Below are positions 29,296 to 38,502 of a DNA stretch of 64,000 nucleotides, one piece after another (the first letter of the stretch is position 1; every line of letters starts with the position of its first letter). The translations under genes were made by a program, and so were the position numbers. Source of the DNA: an uncultured Pelagibacteraceae bacterium (GTDB taxonomy: Bacteria > Pseudomonadota > Alphaproteobacteria > Pelagibacterales > Pelagibacteraceae); assembly GCA_902618485.1 (NCBI GenBank), contig CACNAR010000005.1, positions 1-64,000 of the forward strand, written 5' to 3'. The notes beneath the pieces are model-generated. The model ran no database searches. It was not told the DNA's origin and saw only the letters and a program-made list of their open reading frames with translations.

Positions 29296-31530
29296 ATGAG
29301 AGTTGCTGTTTTAAGTTTGATTATTTTATTATTTTTCTTTAACAATAATAAAGTTTATTCAGGCACAGTTACTATGCCTTCAACTTTAACAACTGATACA
29401 ACTGATTTCGTTTTACTATCAAGCTCAGGAACAACACCTAGTATTAGTGGTTACACAGGAACCCTTCTTGTTTCAGCTGTAGCATCGGATGGAAATATAA
29501 AGGTAACGTCTGTTACTAATTTAATGCAGGCAGCGGGCTATTGTAATTATCCAAGTGATAATTCAAGTGTACCTTCTCAGTGTACAGGTAATTCTCTTAC
29601 AGAAATAGGTTTTAGAGGAACACAAGATGATATTAATAATGCACTTGCAACATTATCATTCAAAGGCGATGGTGCTGCTGGATCTCCTACTATTACTGTT
29701 GCTGTAACTCCTGCAGGTACTAATTATTTTTCAGGAAATGGTCATTACTATGAACTTGTAACTGGAACTATTAATTGGGAAGATGCAAAAACTGCTGCAG
29801 AAGCTTCAACTTACTTAGGTCTTACAGGTTATCTTGTAACAATTACAAGTGAAGCTGAGAATAATTTTATTAAAAATAAAATTGGTACCAATACTTGGAT
29901 TGGTGGATCTGATGATGCAACACATACATCTAATACCCATCCAGCTATAAGTCTTGATTTAGGACAAGGTACTGCTCTAGCAGGAGAAGGTACATGGGAA
30001 TGGGTTTCAGGACCTGAAAACGGAAAGACTTTTTTTTGTCAAGTAGCAATTGAGAGTACAACACCAGGAGTTAATAAGGCAGATCCTGCACATGAGGATT
30101 GCACAGTTGCATCAGGTTATTCTTATGCAAATTGGTTAACTGATGAACCTAACGATCACCCATCTGCAGAAGACGGGGATGAAAATTGTGCTCATATGTA
30201 CGGTTCTCCATCAGGCAGAAAAGGTAAATGGAATGACTTACATTGCACAAGAGATACAACTGGAGCGTATGTAATTGAATATGGTGGAACAGCTGGTGAA
30301 AGTGCAACCGTAAGTGGTCAAACTACATTAACAATTAGATCAACAGAAGTTAGCGGTTTCAATGCGTTCGATGACAAACAAGTAAGTGGAATGGCAAACG
30401 CACAAACAGAACATGCTAAAAGATTTATGTTCAATACTACCAATCAAGTTATGCGTAGAATGGAACAGTTTAGAAGAGTTGGAATTAATAAATCAACTCG
30501 AATTAAAGATATGAAATTGTCTCTTTCTAATCAAAATAATTACAAAGAACAAATACCCCCAGAATTATTTGATTATTACATTGATAAATATAAAAATTTA
30601 TCCTCAAAAAATATTGATGATTTAATTAGTGAACTACCATTAACAAAATATTTAAAAGAAAATTATAATATGACACCAAAAGATTGGGCATTTTGGACAG
30701 CTGGCTCAATTAATAAAGGAAGACTTAATCTTAGCTCAGGTGGCGATTTAGGAATAATAAATAGAACTGAGAGTTTTTTATTAGGTGCAGATGTTAATTA
30801 TAATAAAGGTTCTTTATTTGGACTTGTTTTTAGGCGCGAAGATGATCAATCTAATATAGGCACTAAAGATAGCACTGGATTTTTAGCAAGATCAAATAAT
30901 TTTTCCCTATATAATACCTGGCAAGGATCTGAAAAAAATTATATCGATTCTTTTTTAGGGTTTGGAAAAACTACTTATGCCACAACACGTATTACTGATA
31001 CCTCAAACCCTTCCAATGTTGTAAAAGGTAAATTTAAAGCAAATCAAATTTTTGGTTCAGTTAAATATAATTTAAAGAATGTCCGTAAAAATTATAAATT
31101 TCACAATTATTCCAAATTTGATCTCGGTTTTGTAAATTTTGATGGATATTCTGAGACGGGTAGCAGTAGTTCAAAGCTAAAATTTGACAAAAGAGAACTT
31201 GAAACATCATCAATTTCTTTAGGATCTGCCGTTGAGAAAGAAATTTACCTTACCGACTCATTATTTATTCCTTATTTTAAGATAGATTTTAATAAGGATC
31301 TTACAGATGGATCAGATATACAAGCTAACTTTGTTGGAGAAACAACCAAATATAATACTACTATTGAAAAAAAATATAACTCAATGATTATTTTGGAAAC
31401 TGGATTTGATTGGTTTTTAGATAATGGGTGGAATATTAAATCTGTATTTAGCAGAATTGATAAAGATGGTGTTGGACACGAAAACTTAATAGAGCTAAGA
31501 GCTGTTAAATCAAGACAAAACTTATATTAA
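29296..31530 (+). CDS. surface protein: C-type-lectin-like domain plus predicted outer-membrane barrel
   Basis: 744 aa. Signal peptide (1 to about 22). A beta-rich, Ser/Thr/Gly-rich segment (23-140) contains two Cys. A C-type-lectin-like domain (about 150-330) has WEDAKTAAEA, LVTITSEAENNF, WIGGSDD, WEWVSGP, the Ca2+/sugar-type EPN (284-286), WND (312-314) and several Cys. The C-terminal part (about 465-744) alternates polar and hydrophobic strands rich in Asn/Lys/aromatics and ends near a Tyr, like an autotransporter barrel. I infer a cell-surface adhesin or carbohydrate-binding protein. It is flanked by pnp (47 bp) and convergent fabI (2 bp). Composition (Thr, Gly, Ser) differs from its lysine-rich neighbours. 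Confidence 0.75.
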   Translation: MRVAVLSLIILLFFFNNNKVYSGTVTMPSTLTTDTTDFVLLSSSGTTPSISGYTGTLLVSAVASDGNIKVTSVTNLMQAAGYCNYPSDNSSVPSQCTGNSLTEIGFRGTQDDINNALATLSFKGDGAAGSPTITVAVTPAGTNYFSGNGHYYELVTGTINWEDAKTAAEASTYLGLTGYLVTITSEAENNFIKNKIGTNTWIGGSDDATHTSNTHPAISLDLGQGTALAGEGTWEWVSGPENGKTFFCQVAIESTTPGVNKADPAHEDCTVASGYSYANWLTDEPNDHPSAEDGDENCAHMYGSPSGRKGKWNDLHCTRDTTGAYVIEYGGTAGESATVSGQTTLTIRSTEVSGFNAFDDKQVSGMANAQTEHAKRFMFNTTNQVMRRMEQFRRVGINKSTRIKDMKLSLSNQNNYKEQIPPELFDYYIDKYKNLSSKNIDDLISELPLTKYLKENYNMTPKDWAFWTAGSINKGRLNLSSGGDLGIINRTESFLLGADVNYNKGSLFGLVFRREDDQSNIGTKDSTGFLARSNNFSLYNTWQGSEKNYIDSFLGFGKTTYATTRITDTSNPSNVVKGKFKANQIFGSVKYNLKNVRKNYKFHNYSKFDLGFVNFDGYSETGSSSSKLKFDKRELETSSISLGSAVEKEIYLTDSLFIPYFKIDFNKDLTDGSDIQANFVGETTKYNTTIEKKYNSMIILETGFDWFLDNGWNIKSVFSRIDKDGVGHENLIELRAVKSRQNLY

Positions 31531-31532
31531 AA

Positions 31533-32318
31533 TTAAGTTATATTTTTTGGATCAGGCATTCCAACTTTATTGTATCCCGCATCTACATAGTGAATTTCAC
31601 CAGTAACACCATTTGCAAGATCGCTTAGAAGATATAATGCTGAGTTTCCAACATCATGAATATCAACATTTCTTTTTAGGAATGAGTGATCTTCATTCCA
31701 TTTATATAAAAATTTTGCATCCCCAATGGCAGAAGCTGCTAAGGTTTTAATAGGGCCAGCACTTATCGCATTAACTCTCATGCCTTTAACGCCCAAATCT
31801 CTAGCTAAGTATTTTACACTAGCCTCAAGTGCTGATTTACACACACCCATTACGTTATAATTTGGAATAGCTTTAGTAGACTCGTAAGTTAATGTTAGAA
31901 GACTTCCACCTTGTTTCATCACTTTCGATGCTTCTTTTGCTACTTCAGTAAATGAAAAACATGAAATTAACATACTTCTTAAAAAGTTTTCTCTAGTTGT
32001 ATTTAAATATTCGCCTGATAATTCTGATTTATCTGAAAATGCAACTGCATGAACTACAAAATCAATTTCTCCCCATTGAGATTTGATATCCTCAAATAAT
32101 TTTACTACCTCTTCTTTTTTTTCAACATCACAGCTAAAAGTTGATTTTGAATTTAATTTTTCTGCTAGAGGGACTACTCTTTTCTTAAGAGCATCACCTA
32201 AATACGTAAAAGCTAATTCAGCGCCAGCCTCTGAAAGTTTTTGAGAGATACCCCAAGCAATAGATCTTTCATTAGCAACTCCCATGATTAATCCCTTTTT
32301 ACCTTTCATTAAGCTCAT
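31533..32318 (-). CDS. fabI: enoyl-[acyl-carrier-protein] reductase (NADH)
   Basis: Last reductive step of fatty-acid elongation. 261-aa short-chain dehydrogenase of the FabI type: MGVANERSIAWGISQKL cofactor motif, Tyr-x6-Lys in YNVMGVCKSALEASVKYLA and the C-terminal GNSALYLLSDLANGVTGEIHYVDAGYN. It is 2 bp behind fabB on the minus strand and is the third gene of fabA-fabB-fabI. Confidence 0.97.
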   Translation of the reverse strand: MSLMKGKKGLIMGVANERSIAWGISQKLSEAGAELAFTYLGDALKKRVVPLAEKLNSKSTFSCDVEKKEEVVKLFEDIKSQWGEIDFVVHAVAFSDKSELSGEYLNTTRENFLRSMLISCFSFTEVAKEASKVMKQGGSLLTLTYESTKAIPNYNVMGVCKSALEASVKYLARDLGVKGMRVNAISAGPIKTLAASAIGDAKFLYKWNEDHSFLKRNVDIHDVGNSALYLLSDLANGVTGEIHYVDAGYNKVGMPDPKNIT

Positions 32319-32320
32319 GA

Positions 32321-33532
32321 TTAAACCTTTTCAAAAACTAGTGCAGCATTGGTTCCACCAAAGCCAAAACTGTTTGACATAACCGCATTTAAAGAAACAT
32401 TTTTCTCTGATTTTGCAACAATTGGAAATTTTTTAGCTTCCTCGTCCATTTCTTTGATATTAGCTGAACCAGCAATAAAATTATTTTTCATCATAATTAA
32501 ACAATATATCGCCTCGTGTACCGACGCTGCTCCTAAAGGATGACCTGATAAAGATTTTGTTGAGCTAATTTTAGGAATTTGTTCACCAAAAGTTTCTTTT
32601 ACAGCGTTTAATTCAGTTATGTCTCCAACAGGAGTAGATGTTCCATGGGTATTAATATAATCAATTTTATTTTTTGCTGTTGCCATTGCCATCTTCATAC
32701 ATCTTACAGCTCCCTCCCCAGATGGAGCTACCATATCATAACCATCTGAAGTTGCTCCATATCCAGTGAGTTCAGCATATATTTTGGCACCTCTTGCTTT
32801 AGCATGCTCATATTCTTCAAGCACCAATACTCCACCCCCACCAGCAATAACAAAACCATCTCTTGTTTTATCATAAGCTCTTGAAGCAGTTTCAGGTGTA
32901 TCATTATATTTTGAGGACAAAGCAGTCATTGCATCAAACATAGCTGTCATGGCCCAATGAATTTCCTCACTTCCACCAGCGAAGACAATATCTTGTTTCC
33001 CCATTTGAATTAACTCCATAGAGTTTCCTATACAATGCCCACTAGTTGCACATGCTGAGCTCATTGTATAATTAGTCCCTTTTATTTTAAAAGGTACGGC
33101 CAAAGTTGCAGAAGCAGTGCTTGCCATTGTTCTTGGAACAATAAATGGTCCCATTAATTTTGGAGTTTTAGCTCTAGTTTTATCTGCAGCTAAAATCACA
33201 TTTTCAATCGAGGGACCACCTGAGCCCATGACTATTCCAGTTTTAAAATTACTTACCTCTTTCTCTTCAAGACCAGAATCTGCGATAGCTTCTTTCATTG
33301 CAATATAATTGTATGCTGAGCCTGATCCCATAAACCTGATTGTTTTTCTGTCAATAAAATCCTCAAGTTTTATATTTGGTTTACCATGAATATGACTTTT
33401 AAGATTATGATCTTTATACTCTTGACTAAAAGATATTCCAGACTTTGAGTTTAAAAGAGAATGATATACTTCATCTTGGTTGTTTCCTAAACATGAAACA
33501 ACTCCTAAACCTGTAATTACGACTCTTTTCAT
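32321..33532 (-). CDS. fabB: 3-oxoacyl-[acyl-carrier-protein] synthase I
   Basis: Condensing enzyme that elongates cis-unsaturated acyl-ACP. 403 aa. The active-site Cys is in [11 protein letters not shown] (about residue 160); the two His are in [11 protein letters not shown] and [14 protein letters not shown]. FabB rather than FabF from the pairing with fabA. It shares one base with fabA. Confidence 0.95.
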   Translation of the reverse strand: MKRVVITGLGVVSCLGNNQDEVYHSLLNSKSGISFSQEYKDHNLKSHIHGKPNIKLEDFIDRKTIRFMGSGSAYNYIAMKEAIADSGLEEKEVSNFKTGIVMGSGGPSIENVILAADKTRAKTPKLMGPFIVPRTMASTASATLAVPFKIKGTNYTMSSACATSGHCIGNSMELIQMGKQDIVFAGGSEEIHWAMTAMFDAMTALSSKYNDTPETASRAYDKTRDGFVIAGGGGVLVLEEYEHAKARGAKIYAELTGYGATSDGYDMVAPSGEGAVRCMKMAMATAKNKIDYINTHGTSTPVGDITELNAVKETFGEQIPKISSTKSLSGHPLGAASVHEAIYCLIMMKNNFIAGSANIKEMDEEAKKFPIVAKSEKNVSLNAVMSNSFGFGGTNAALVFEKV

Positions 33533-34032
33533 TATTTGAACAATCCTACTTTTAAATTATCTGCTGAATAAATTTTTTTATCATCGGCTAAAACCATACC
33601 ATTAGCGAGACCTACTGTGGTACCTCCAGGAGACATGATTTTTTTCATATCAATTTCATATTTTACTAATTTTATATTTTGCAAAACTTCTCCAGTAAAT
33701 TTCACCGTACCTACACCCAAAGCTCTTCCTTTTCCAGGATTTCCAATCCAACCCAAGAAAAAACCTACTAACTGCCACATAGCATCAAGACCAAGGCAGC
33801 CAGGCATCACAGGATCTTCTTTGAAGTGACAATCAAAAAACCACAGGTTTTTTTTAATATCTAATTCAGCTTTTAAAGACCCTTTTTTGAATGCTCCTTT
33901 GTCATCATTAATTTCTGTAATTCTATCAAACATCAGCATTGGTGGAAGTGGTAGTTTAGCATTACCTGGGCCAAATAACTTTCCTTCTCCACAATTTATA
34001 AGTTCATCATACGAGTATGAGTTTTTTTTCAT
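33532..34032 (-). CDS. fabA: 3-hydroxydecanoyl-ACP dehydratase/isomerase
   Basis: Introduces the cis double bond of anaerobic unsaturated fatty-acid synthesis. 166 aa, a single hotdog domain. The catalytic His is in [15 protein letters not shown] and the Asp in [15 protein letters not shown]. First gene of fabA-fabB-fabI, divergent from irr; the fabA/irr adjacency is conserved in alphaproteobacteria. The 94-bp intergenic region holds an Irr-box-like palindrome. Confidence 0.97.
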   Translation of the reverse strand: MKKNSYSYDELINCGEGKLFGPGNAKLPLPPMLMFDRITEINDDKGAFKKGSLKAELDIKKNLWFFDCHFKEDPVMPGCLGLDAMWQLVGFFLGWIGNPGKGRALGVGTVKFTGEVLQNIKLVKYEIDMKKIMSPGGTTVGLANGMVLADDKKIYSADNLKVGLFK

Positions 34033-34091
34033 AAAATTGAGTATCCTTATTTACTTGATTTTACCATTATATAATATAAATTTAATCTTAG

Positions 34092-34108
34092 TTTAGAATA
34101 ATTTTAAA
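34092..34108. promoter_or_regulatory. Irr/ICE-like operator between fabA and irr
   Basis: TTTAGAATAATTTTAAA is close to the rhizobial iron-control-element (Irr box) pattern TTTAGAA-N3-TTCTAAA, with one mismatch in the right arm. It lies 18 bases before the irr GTG and 59 bases before the fabA ATG, so it could serve autoregulation of irr or control of the fab operon. The palindrome is seen; regulator binding is inferred. Confidence 0.55.
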
Positions 34109-34126
34109 TAACAATACGGTTAAATA

Positions 34127-34525
34127 GTGAAATATATCGATAAATTAAGAAATTCTGGATTACGACCGACTAAACAAAGACTTCAAATATGTGAAGTTTT
34201 ATTTGATACAGAAAAGACATTTCATTTCACGATTAATGAGTTAGATCGGAAAATTAAGAAGCTTAAAAATAACAAAATTTCATTAGCAACAATTTATAAT
34301 ACTGTTCACGCTTTTGAAAAAAAAGGATACCTTAAACAGATCCCGATTAATTCAAACCAAACTTATTTTGATACAAATGTTACCGATCATCATCATTTTT
34401 ATGATTTAAAAGATGAAAAGTTGATTGATTTAGAAAATTCTGATGTTGGCCCAATAAACATCTTAAAAAAAATAAACGGTAAAAAGATTAAATCCGTCGA
34501 AGTTCTTGTTAAGCTAGAAGACTAA
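34127..34525 (+). CDS. irr: Irr-like Fur-family iron response regulator
   Basis: 132 aa from a GTG start. Winged-helix domain with KISLATIYNTVHAFEKKGYL, then a regulatory domain with TDHHHFYDLKDEKLIDL. The three-His run is the heme/metal motif typical of Irr, and the CxxC zinc sites of Fur are absent. Divergent from fabA-fabB-fabI, a neighbourhood typical for irr. In alphaproteobacteria Irr represses or activates iron-using genes under iron limitation. Irr-box-like sequences lie upstream of it and of the next gene, katG. No N-terminal heme regulatory motif is seen. Confidence 0.85.
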   Translation: MKYIDKLRNSGLRPTKQRLQICEVLFDTEKTFHFTINELDRKIKKLKNNKISLATIYNTVHAFEKKGYLKQIPINSNQTYFDTNVTDHHHFYDLKDEKLIDLENSDVGPINILKKINGKKIKSVEVLVKLED

Positions 34526-34560
34526 TTATTTGTTTCCGCTTTAGCGTCATTTTAAACCAA

Positions 34561-34589
34561 TTGACACCTTTTTAGAATCATTATAAACT
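34561..34589 (+). promoter_or_regulatory. katG promoter overlapped by an Irr-box-like palindrome
   Basis: TTGACA (34561-34566) is a perfect -35. TATAAA (34582-34587, 15-bp spacer) or TAAACT (34584-34589, 17-bp spacer) can serve as -10. Between and overlapping them is TTTAGAATCATTATAAA (34571-34587), an Irr/ICE-like palindrome resembling the fabA-irr site. Occupancy there would block RNA polymerase. Sites seen; regulation inferred. Confidence 0.55.
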
Positions 34590-34622
34590 ACAATATATAA
34601 CGAATTAATCTAAAGGAAAGTA

Positions 34623-36860
34623 ATGAGTACTGAAAATTTTAAAGATAAATCTTTTAAAGCAAATCAAATGAGCAAATGCCCTTTTACGGGGGCAGGAACA
34701 CCTGCAAAGTTTTCTGCAGGACGGGGACAAACGGTGAGAGATTTTTGGCCTAATAGCCTAAATCTTAAAATTCTTAGTCAGCACTCAAATTTATCTAACC
34801 CTATGGATAAAAAATTTAGTTACGCTAAAGAGTTTAAAAAACTTAATTATAAAGCTCTGAAAAAAGATTTAAAAAAATTAATGACTGACTCACAAGAGTG
34901 GTGGCCAGCTGATTATGGCCATTATGGGCCACTCTTTATTAGGCTTGCTTGGCATGCTGCAGGCACCTACAGAACTGGTGATGGTAGAGGTGGAGCTGGA
35001 ACAGGTAATCAGAGATTTGCTCCTCTTAATTCTTGGCCAGATAATGTCAATTTGGATAAAGCTAGATTACTTTTATGGCCAATTAAAAAGAAATACGGGA
35101 GAAAAATTTCATGGGCTGATTTATTTATACTCGTTGGAAACGTTGCTTTGGACTCAATGGGTTTTAAAACTTTTGGATTTGGAGCGGGTAGAACAGATAT
35201 TTGGGAACCAGAGGATGATATCTATTGGGGCTCAGAAAAAGAAATGTTAGGTGTTGAAAGATATAGTGGAAAAAGAGATTTAGAACAACCATTAGGTGCT
35301 TCACATATGGGTTTAATTTATGTTAATCCACAAGGGCCTGATGCTAATCCAGATCCTAAACTTGCAGCACATGATATTAGAGAGACATTTGGAAGAATGG
35401 CAATGAATGATTATGAGACAGCTGCTTTAGTTGCTGGAGGACATACATTTGGAAAATCTCATGGTGCAGCATCTGAGTCGTTCAAAGGTCCTGATCCTGA
35501 GGCTTCAAAACTTCAAGACCAGTCTACTGGATGGAATAGTGGTTACAAATCTGGAAAAGGTGTTGATACAATAAGCAGTGGTATTGAAGGTGCCTGGACT
35601 CAAAATCCTATTAGATGGGATATGGGCTATTTAGATTGTTTATATGGACATGAATGGGAGCTTACAAAAAGCCCTGCTGGTGCTCACCAATGGACGCCTA
35701 AGAAAAATGGTCAAGAAATTAAGATGGTTCCTGATGCACATAAGAAAGGTGTGCTACACCCACCAATGATGCAAACAACTGATATCTCAATGAAAGTTGA
35801 TCCAAGTTATGGCCCTATTACAAAACATTTTCATCAAAATCCAAAAGAGTTTCATGATGCTTTTGCTAGAGCTTGGTTTAAATTAACTCACAGGGATATG
35901 GGTCCTAGAGTTTGTTATCTTGGTAGTGAAGTTCCAAAAGAACAGCTAATTTGGCAAGATCCAATAGATAAACCAAAATATAAACTTAAATCAAAAGATA
36001 TTAAAGATCTAAAAAATAAAATTTCTAAATCAAAAATATCAATTTCAGATTTAGTATCAACCGCTTGGGCATCAGCGTCAACTTTTAGAGGATCAGACAA
36101 AAGAGGTGGTGCTAATGGTGCAAGGATAATGTTAGAGCCCCAAAAAAATTGGAAAGTTAATAATCCTAAGAAGTTATCGAATGTGATTAAAGCCTTGAGT
36201 AAAATCAAAAGTAAATTTGACAGTAATAAAAAAAGTGTTTCAATGGCCGATTTAATTGTACTAGCAGGTGGTGTTGGAGTAGAAATGGCCGCAAAAAAAG
36301 CTGGTTTTAAAGTTAAAGTTCCATTTTCGGCAGGAAGAGGAGATGCGAGACAAGACCAAACCGATATTAATTCATTTGGCCTTCTAGAGCCACAAGCAGA
36401 TGGTTTTAGAAACTACTTGAATGGTGGAGCTTCAAATGTTTCTGCAGAAGAAAAATTAGTAGATAAGGCTCAGTTAATGGGTTTAACAGCGCCTGAAATG
36501 ACGGCTCTAATAGGTGGAATGAGAGTTTTAGATACTAATTATGATAATTCAGAACATGGTGTTTTTACAAAAAGACCTGGTAGTCTGACAAATGATTATT
36601 TCATAAACTTACTAGATATGAATACAACTTGGAAAGAAGAAGATGAGTCAGAGCAAACGTTTTTGGGTAAAGACAGAAAGACACAAAAAATTAAATGGAA
36701 AGCGACAAGAGTTGATTTGATTTTTGGTTCAAATTCTCAATTAAGAGCCCTAGCAGAGGTTTATGCATGTGAAGATTCAGGGGATAAATTCATTAATGAT
36801 TTTATCGCAGCGTGGGTTAAAGTAATGAATTCGGACAGATTTGACTTGAAATTAAATTAA
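34623..36860 (+). CDS. katG: catalase-peroxidase
   Basis: Heme enzyme that removes H2O2 by catalase and peroxidase activity. 745 aa, the full two-domain length. Distal heme pocket [17 protein letters not shown] (Arg nearby in FIRLAWH), the Tyr of the Met-Tyr-Trp adduct in [12 protein letters not shown], and proximal His in [13 protein letters not shown]. The second, heme-less half starts near residue 455. Follows irr by 97 bp and carries its own promoter with an Irr-like site, so iron/heme-dependent control is plausible. Confidence 0.98.
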   Translation: MSTENFKDKSFKANQMSKCPFTGAGTPAKFSAGRGQTVRDFWPNSLNLKILSQHSNLSNPMDKKFSYAKEFKKLNYKALKKDLKKLMTDSQEWWPADYGHYGPLFIRLAWHAAGTYRTGDGRGGAGTGNQRFAPLNSWPDNVNLDKARLLLWPIKKKYGRKISWADLFILVGNVALDSMGFKTFGFGAGRTDIWEPEDDIYWGSEKEMLGVERYSGKRDLEQPLGASHMGLIYVNPQGPDANPDPKLAAHDIRETFGRMAMNDYETAALVAGGHTFGKSHGAASESFKGPDPEASKLQDQSTGWNSGYKSGKGVDTISSGIEGAWTQNPIRWDMGYLDCLYGHEWELTKSPAGAHQWTPKKNGQEIKMVPDAHKKGVLHPPMMQTTDISMKVDPSYGPITKHFHQNPKEFHDAFARAWFKLTHRDMGPRVCYLGSEVPKEQLIWQDPIDKPKYKLKSKDIKDLKNKISKSKISISDLVSTAWASASTFRGSDKRGGANGARIMLEPQKNWKVNNPKKLSNVIKALSKIKSKFDSNKKSVSMADLIVLAGGVGVEMAAKKAGFKVKVPFSAGRGDARQDQTDINSFGLLEPQADGFRNYLNGGASNVSAEEKLVDKAQLMGLTAPEMTALIGGMRVLDTNYDNSEHGVFTKRPGSLTNDYFINLLDMNTTWKEEDESEQTFLGKDRKTQKIKWKATRVDLIFGSNSQLRALAEVYACEDSGDKFINDFIAAWVKVMNSDRFDLKLN

Positions 36861-36881
36861 CAAAAACTAAATGATTATTTT

Positions 36882-37493
36882 ATGCCATCAGTAACTTTCG
36901 ATGATTTTTATGAGGTTCCAGATCTTAATTTTGATATCATAAGATTGAGGGAAGATTTAGATAAAATTTTAAAAGCTAAAAAATTTAACTCTCCTGGAGT
37001 AACACATTTTGGTGCAATATCGTTAAATCAAATTCCAAATGATAAAAGCTCTATTGAAGGAAATAATATTCGAGGTAAATACTGGACTATAGCAGATGAA
37101 ACTGGAAAAGAAGTTTGTAGAGATGTTGATATAGATGAGTCTAAATATACACAATTAATCCCTGAATTTGAAAATACTTATTTTAAAGAAGTTTATGACA
37201 CATTAAGTAAAAGATTTAAACTGGGCAGAGTAAGACTTTTGTTAAAAGAGCCAAGGTCAACGCTCAGCTGGCATAAAGACCCAGAGTGTAGGCTGCATGT
37301 ACCAATTATTACTAACAAGGGTTGCTCGATGGTAATCGAGAATGTTGCAAAACATCTCCCTGCTAATGGTAAAGTTTGGATAACCAACAACACAAAATAT
37401 CATAATTTCTTTAATGGTGGGGAACAGGCTAGAATTCACTTAGTAGCTTGCGTTCTAGAAAGCCCTTTTAAGGAACAAAATGGAAATAACTAG
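36882..37493 (+). CDS. aspartyl/asparaginyl beta-hydroxylase-like dioxygenase
   Basis: 203 aa, cupin-type Fe(II)/2-oxoglutarate oxygenase of the Asp_Arg_Hydrox family. Iron ligands are suggested by the HxD in STLSWHKDPECRLHVPI (about residue 130) and by a distal His/Arg in YHNFFNGGEQARIHLVAC (the Arg would bind 2-oxoglutarate). No signal peptide. 21 bp downstream of katG and overlapping the DUF2061 gene by 14 bp, so the three may be co-transcribed. Substrate unknown: protein side chain or free amino acid. Confidence 0.78.
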   Translation: MPSVTFDDFYEVPDLNFDIIRLREDLDKILKAKKFNSPGVTHFGAISLNQIPNDKSSIEGNNIRGKYWTIADETGKEVCRDVDIDESKYTQLIPEFENTYFKEVYDTLSKRFKLGRVRLLLKEPRSTLSWHKDPECRLHVPIITNKGCSMVIENVAKHLPANGKVWITNNTKYHNFFNGGEQARIHLVACVLESPFKEQNGNN

Positions 37494-37719
37494 CGGAATA
37501 TTTAAAGCAGCAGGTAATATCTACCAAAATAATAAAGGTTCTATCCTCAGGACAATAATCTACACAATCGGACACTTTGCAATAGCCATAACTGTTCTAA
37601 TGTTAGTTGCCGACGTTTCTTTCATGATTGCATTGACTGACGCGATTGTTGAACCAATCGCTAACTCCGTTTGGTATTTTATTTTAGACAAATGGTGGGC
37701 CAGTAAGTCGAAAAATTAA
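37480..37719 (+). CDS. DUF2061 family small membrane protein
   Basis: 79 aa with two membrane segments (about 25-43 and 45-70) and a basic N-terminal region. The pattern RTIIYTIGHFAIAITVLML plus EPIANSVWYFILDKWWA matches the DUF2061 type as I know it. Function unknown. It starts 14 bp inside the dioxygenase gene, implying coupled translation. Confidence 0.75.
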   Translation: MEITSGIFKAAGNIYQNNKGSILRTIIYTIGHFAIAITVLMLVADVSFMIALTDAIVEPIANSVWYFILDKWWASKSKN

Positions 37720-37765
37720 AAAAAATTTTTAATCAAACCATAATTCTTTTTTTTCGAGATAATTC

Positions 37766-37817
37766 TTGATAATAATTATCATTATCAAAAAAAATGTGCT
37801 AATGATAATTATTATCA
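37766..37817. promoter_or_regulatory. pair of Fur-box-like sites forming an 18-bp inverted repeat
   Basis: TGATAATAATTATCATTA (37767-37784) is followed after 15 bases by its exact reverse complement (37800-37817). Each arm closely matches the classical Fur box (GATAATGATAATCATTATC). A tentative promoter lies inside the pair: TTATCA (37782-37787), 16 bp, GATAAT (37804-37809). Binding would shut off the 59-aa Cys-rich gene starting at 37862. The pair could alternatively fold in RNA as a long hairpin closing the upstream unit, but no T-tract follows. Confidence 0.7.
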
Positions 37818-37861
37818 CAGATTTTTCTTGAAAGCGTTTTTCATAATATTATTTTAATTAT

Positions 37862-38041
37862 ATGCAAATTGAAAACTATAATTGTAAAAAATGCGGGCTT
37901 ACAATTTCTTCAACTTGTTCTAAATGTGATAAAGTAGTTGATGTTGAAGTTCTTGATGATGGTTGTATTGTGCAGAAAACAAAATGCGGTGATTGTGCAA
38001 ATACACCAGTAATCAGAGACGTTTGCGCGCAACAAAAATAA
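37862..38041 (+). CDS. small cysteine-rich putative metal-binding protein (59 aa)
   Basis: 59 codons from ATG to TAA. Eight cysteines at residues 8, 11, 19, 22, 35, 42, 45 and 55, arranged CxxC-x7-CxxC, a lone Cys, CxxC and a final Cys. The opening NCKKCG...CSKC looks like a zinc ribbon or rubredoxin-like knuckle. No signal peptide or membrane segment. I do not recognise a family. Directly downstream of the Fur-box pair, so probably iron-responsive. Convergent with the SH3 protein gene. Reality is supported by the cysteine pattern and the regulatory context. Confidence 0.72.
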   Translation: MQIENYNCKKCGLTISSTCSKCDKVVDVEVLDDGCIVQKTKCGDCANTPVIRDVCAQQK

Positions 38042-38055
38042 CTGGATATTAAAAG

Positions 38056-38502
38056 TTATTTAATTTTTCCCCAAATATTGGTGTTTTTAATCCATCCTTT
38101 AAATTTGGATGTTTTAATTTGACACCAATTTTCATTACATCTTTTAACAATTAATATTCTACCTTTTTTAATTTTTGCCAGGGGTTTTGAAAAATTAGAT
38201 GGTTTTTGAAATAAAATTTTATCCTTAAGTGGTATAATTGAATTTATCTGTTTTAATTGCGAAACATGTATCCAGCCGCTATTATTTTTTAAATCAATAA
38301 TCCTTCTAAAATTTTCATTTTTATCAATTTGTTTTATTGGGAGATTTATTTTCTTATATACATATTTTATAGGGGACTCTAAGCTGGGTCCATATCTGAC
38401 ATTAACCTTATCTTTTTTCAAAGATAGAAAAACTTCATTTGCAAAACAATTGGATAAATAAAAAAATATTAAAATAAGTGATAGTATTATTTTTTGATAC
38501 AT
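38056..38502 (-). CDS. exported SH3-like domain protein
   Basis: 148 aa with a signal peptide (residues 1-21, LSLILIFFYLSNCFA). Two bacterial SH3-like repeats follow: VNVRYGPSLESPIKYVY...GWIHVSQL and KPLAKIKKGRILIVKRC...KGWIKNTNIWG. Such periplasmic SH3 proteins are thought to bind cell-wall peptides; the specific role is unknown. The start shares one base with the MoeB/ThiF-like gene stop. Confidence 0.85.
   Translation of the reverse strand: MYQKIILSLILIFFYLSNCFANEVFLSLKKDKVNVRYGPSLESPIKYVYKKINLPIKQIDKNENFRRIIDLKNNSGWIHVSQLKQINSIIPLKDKILFQKPSNFSKPLAKIKKGRILIVKRCNENWCQIKTSKFKGWIKNTNIWGKIK

Noticed and set aside
37720-37817. Reading the 18-bp inverted repeat as a plain terminator for the katG-DUF2061 unit
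   Set aside because: The stem is almost all A/T and no T-tract follows, while each arm matches the Fur-box pattern much better.
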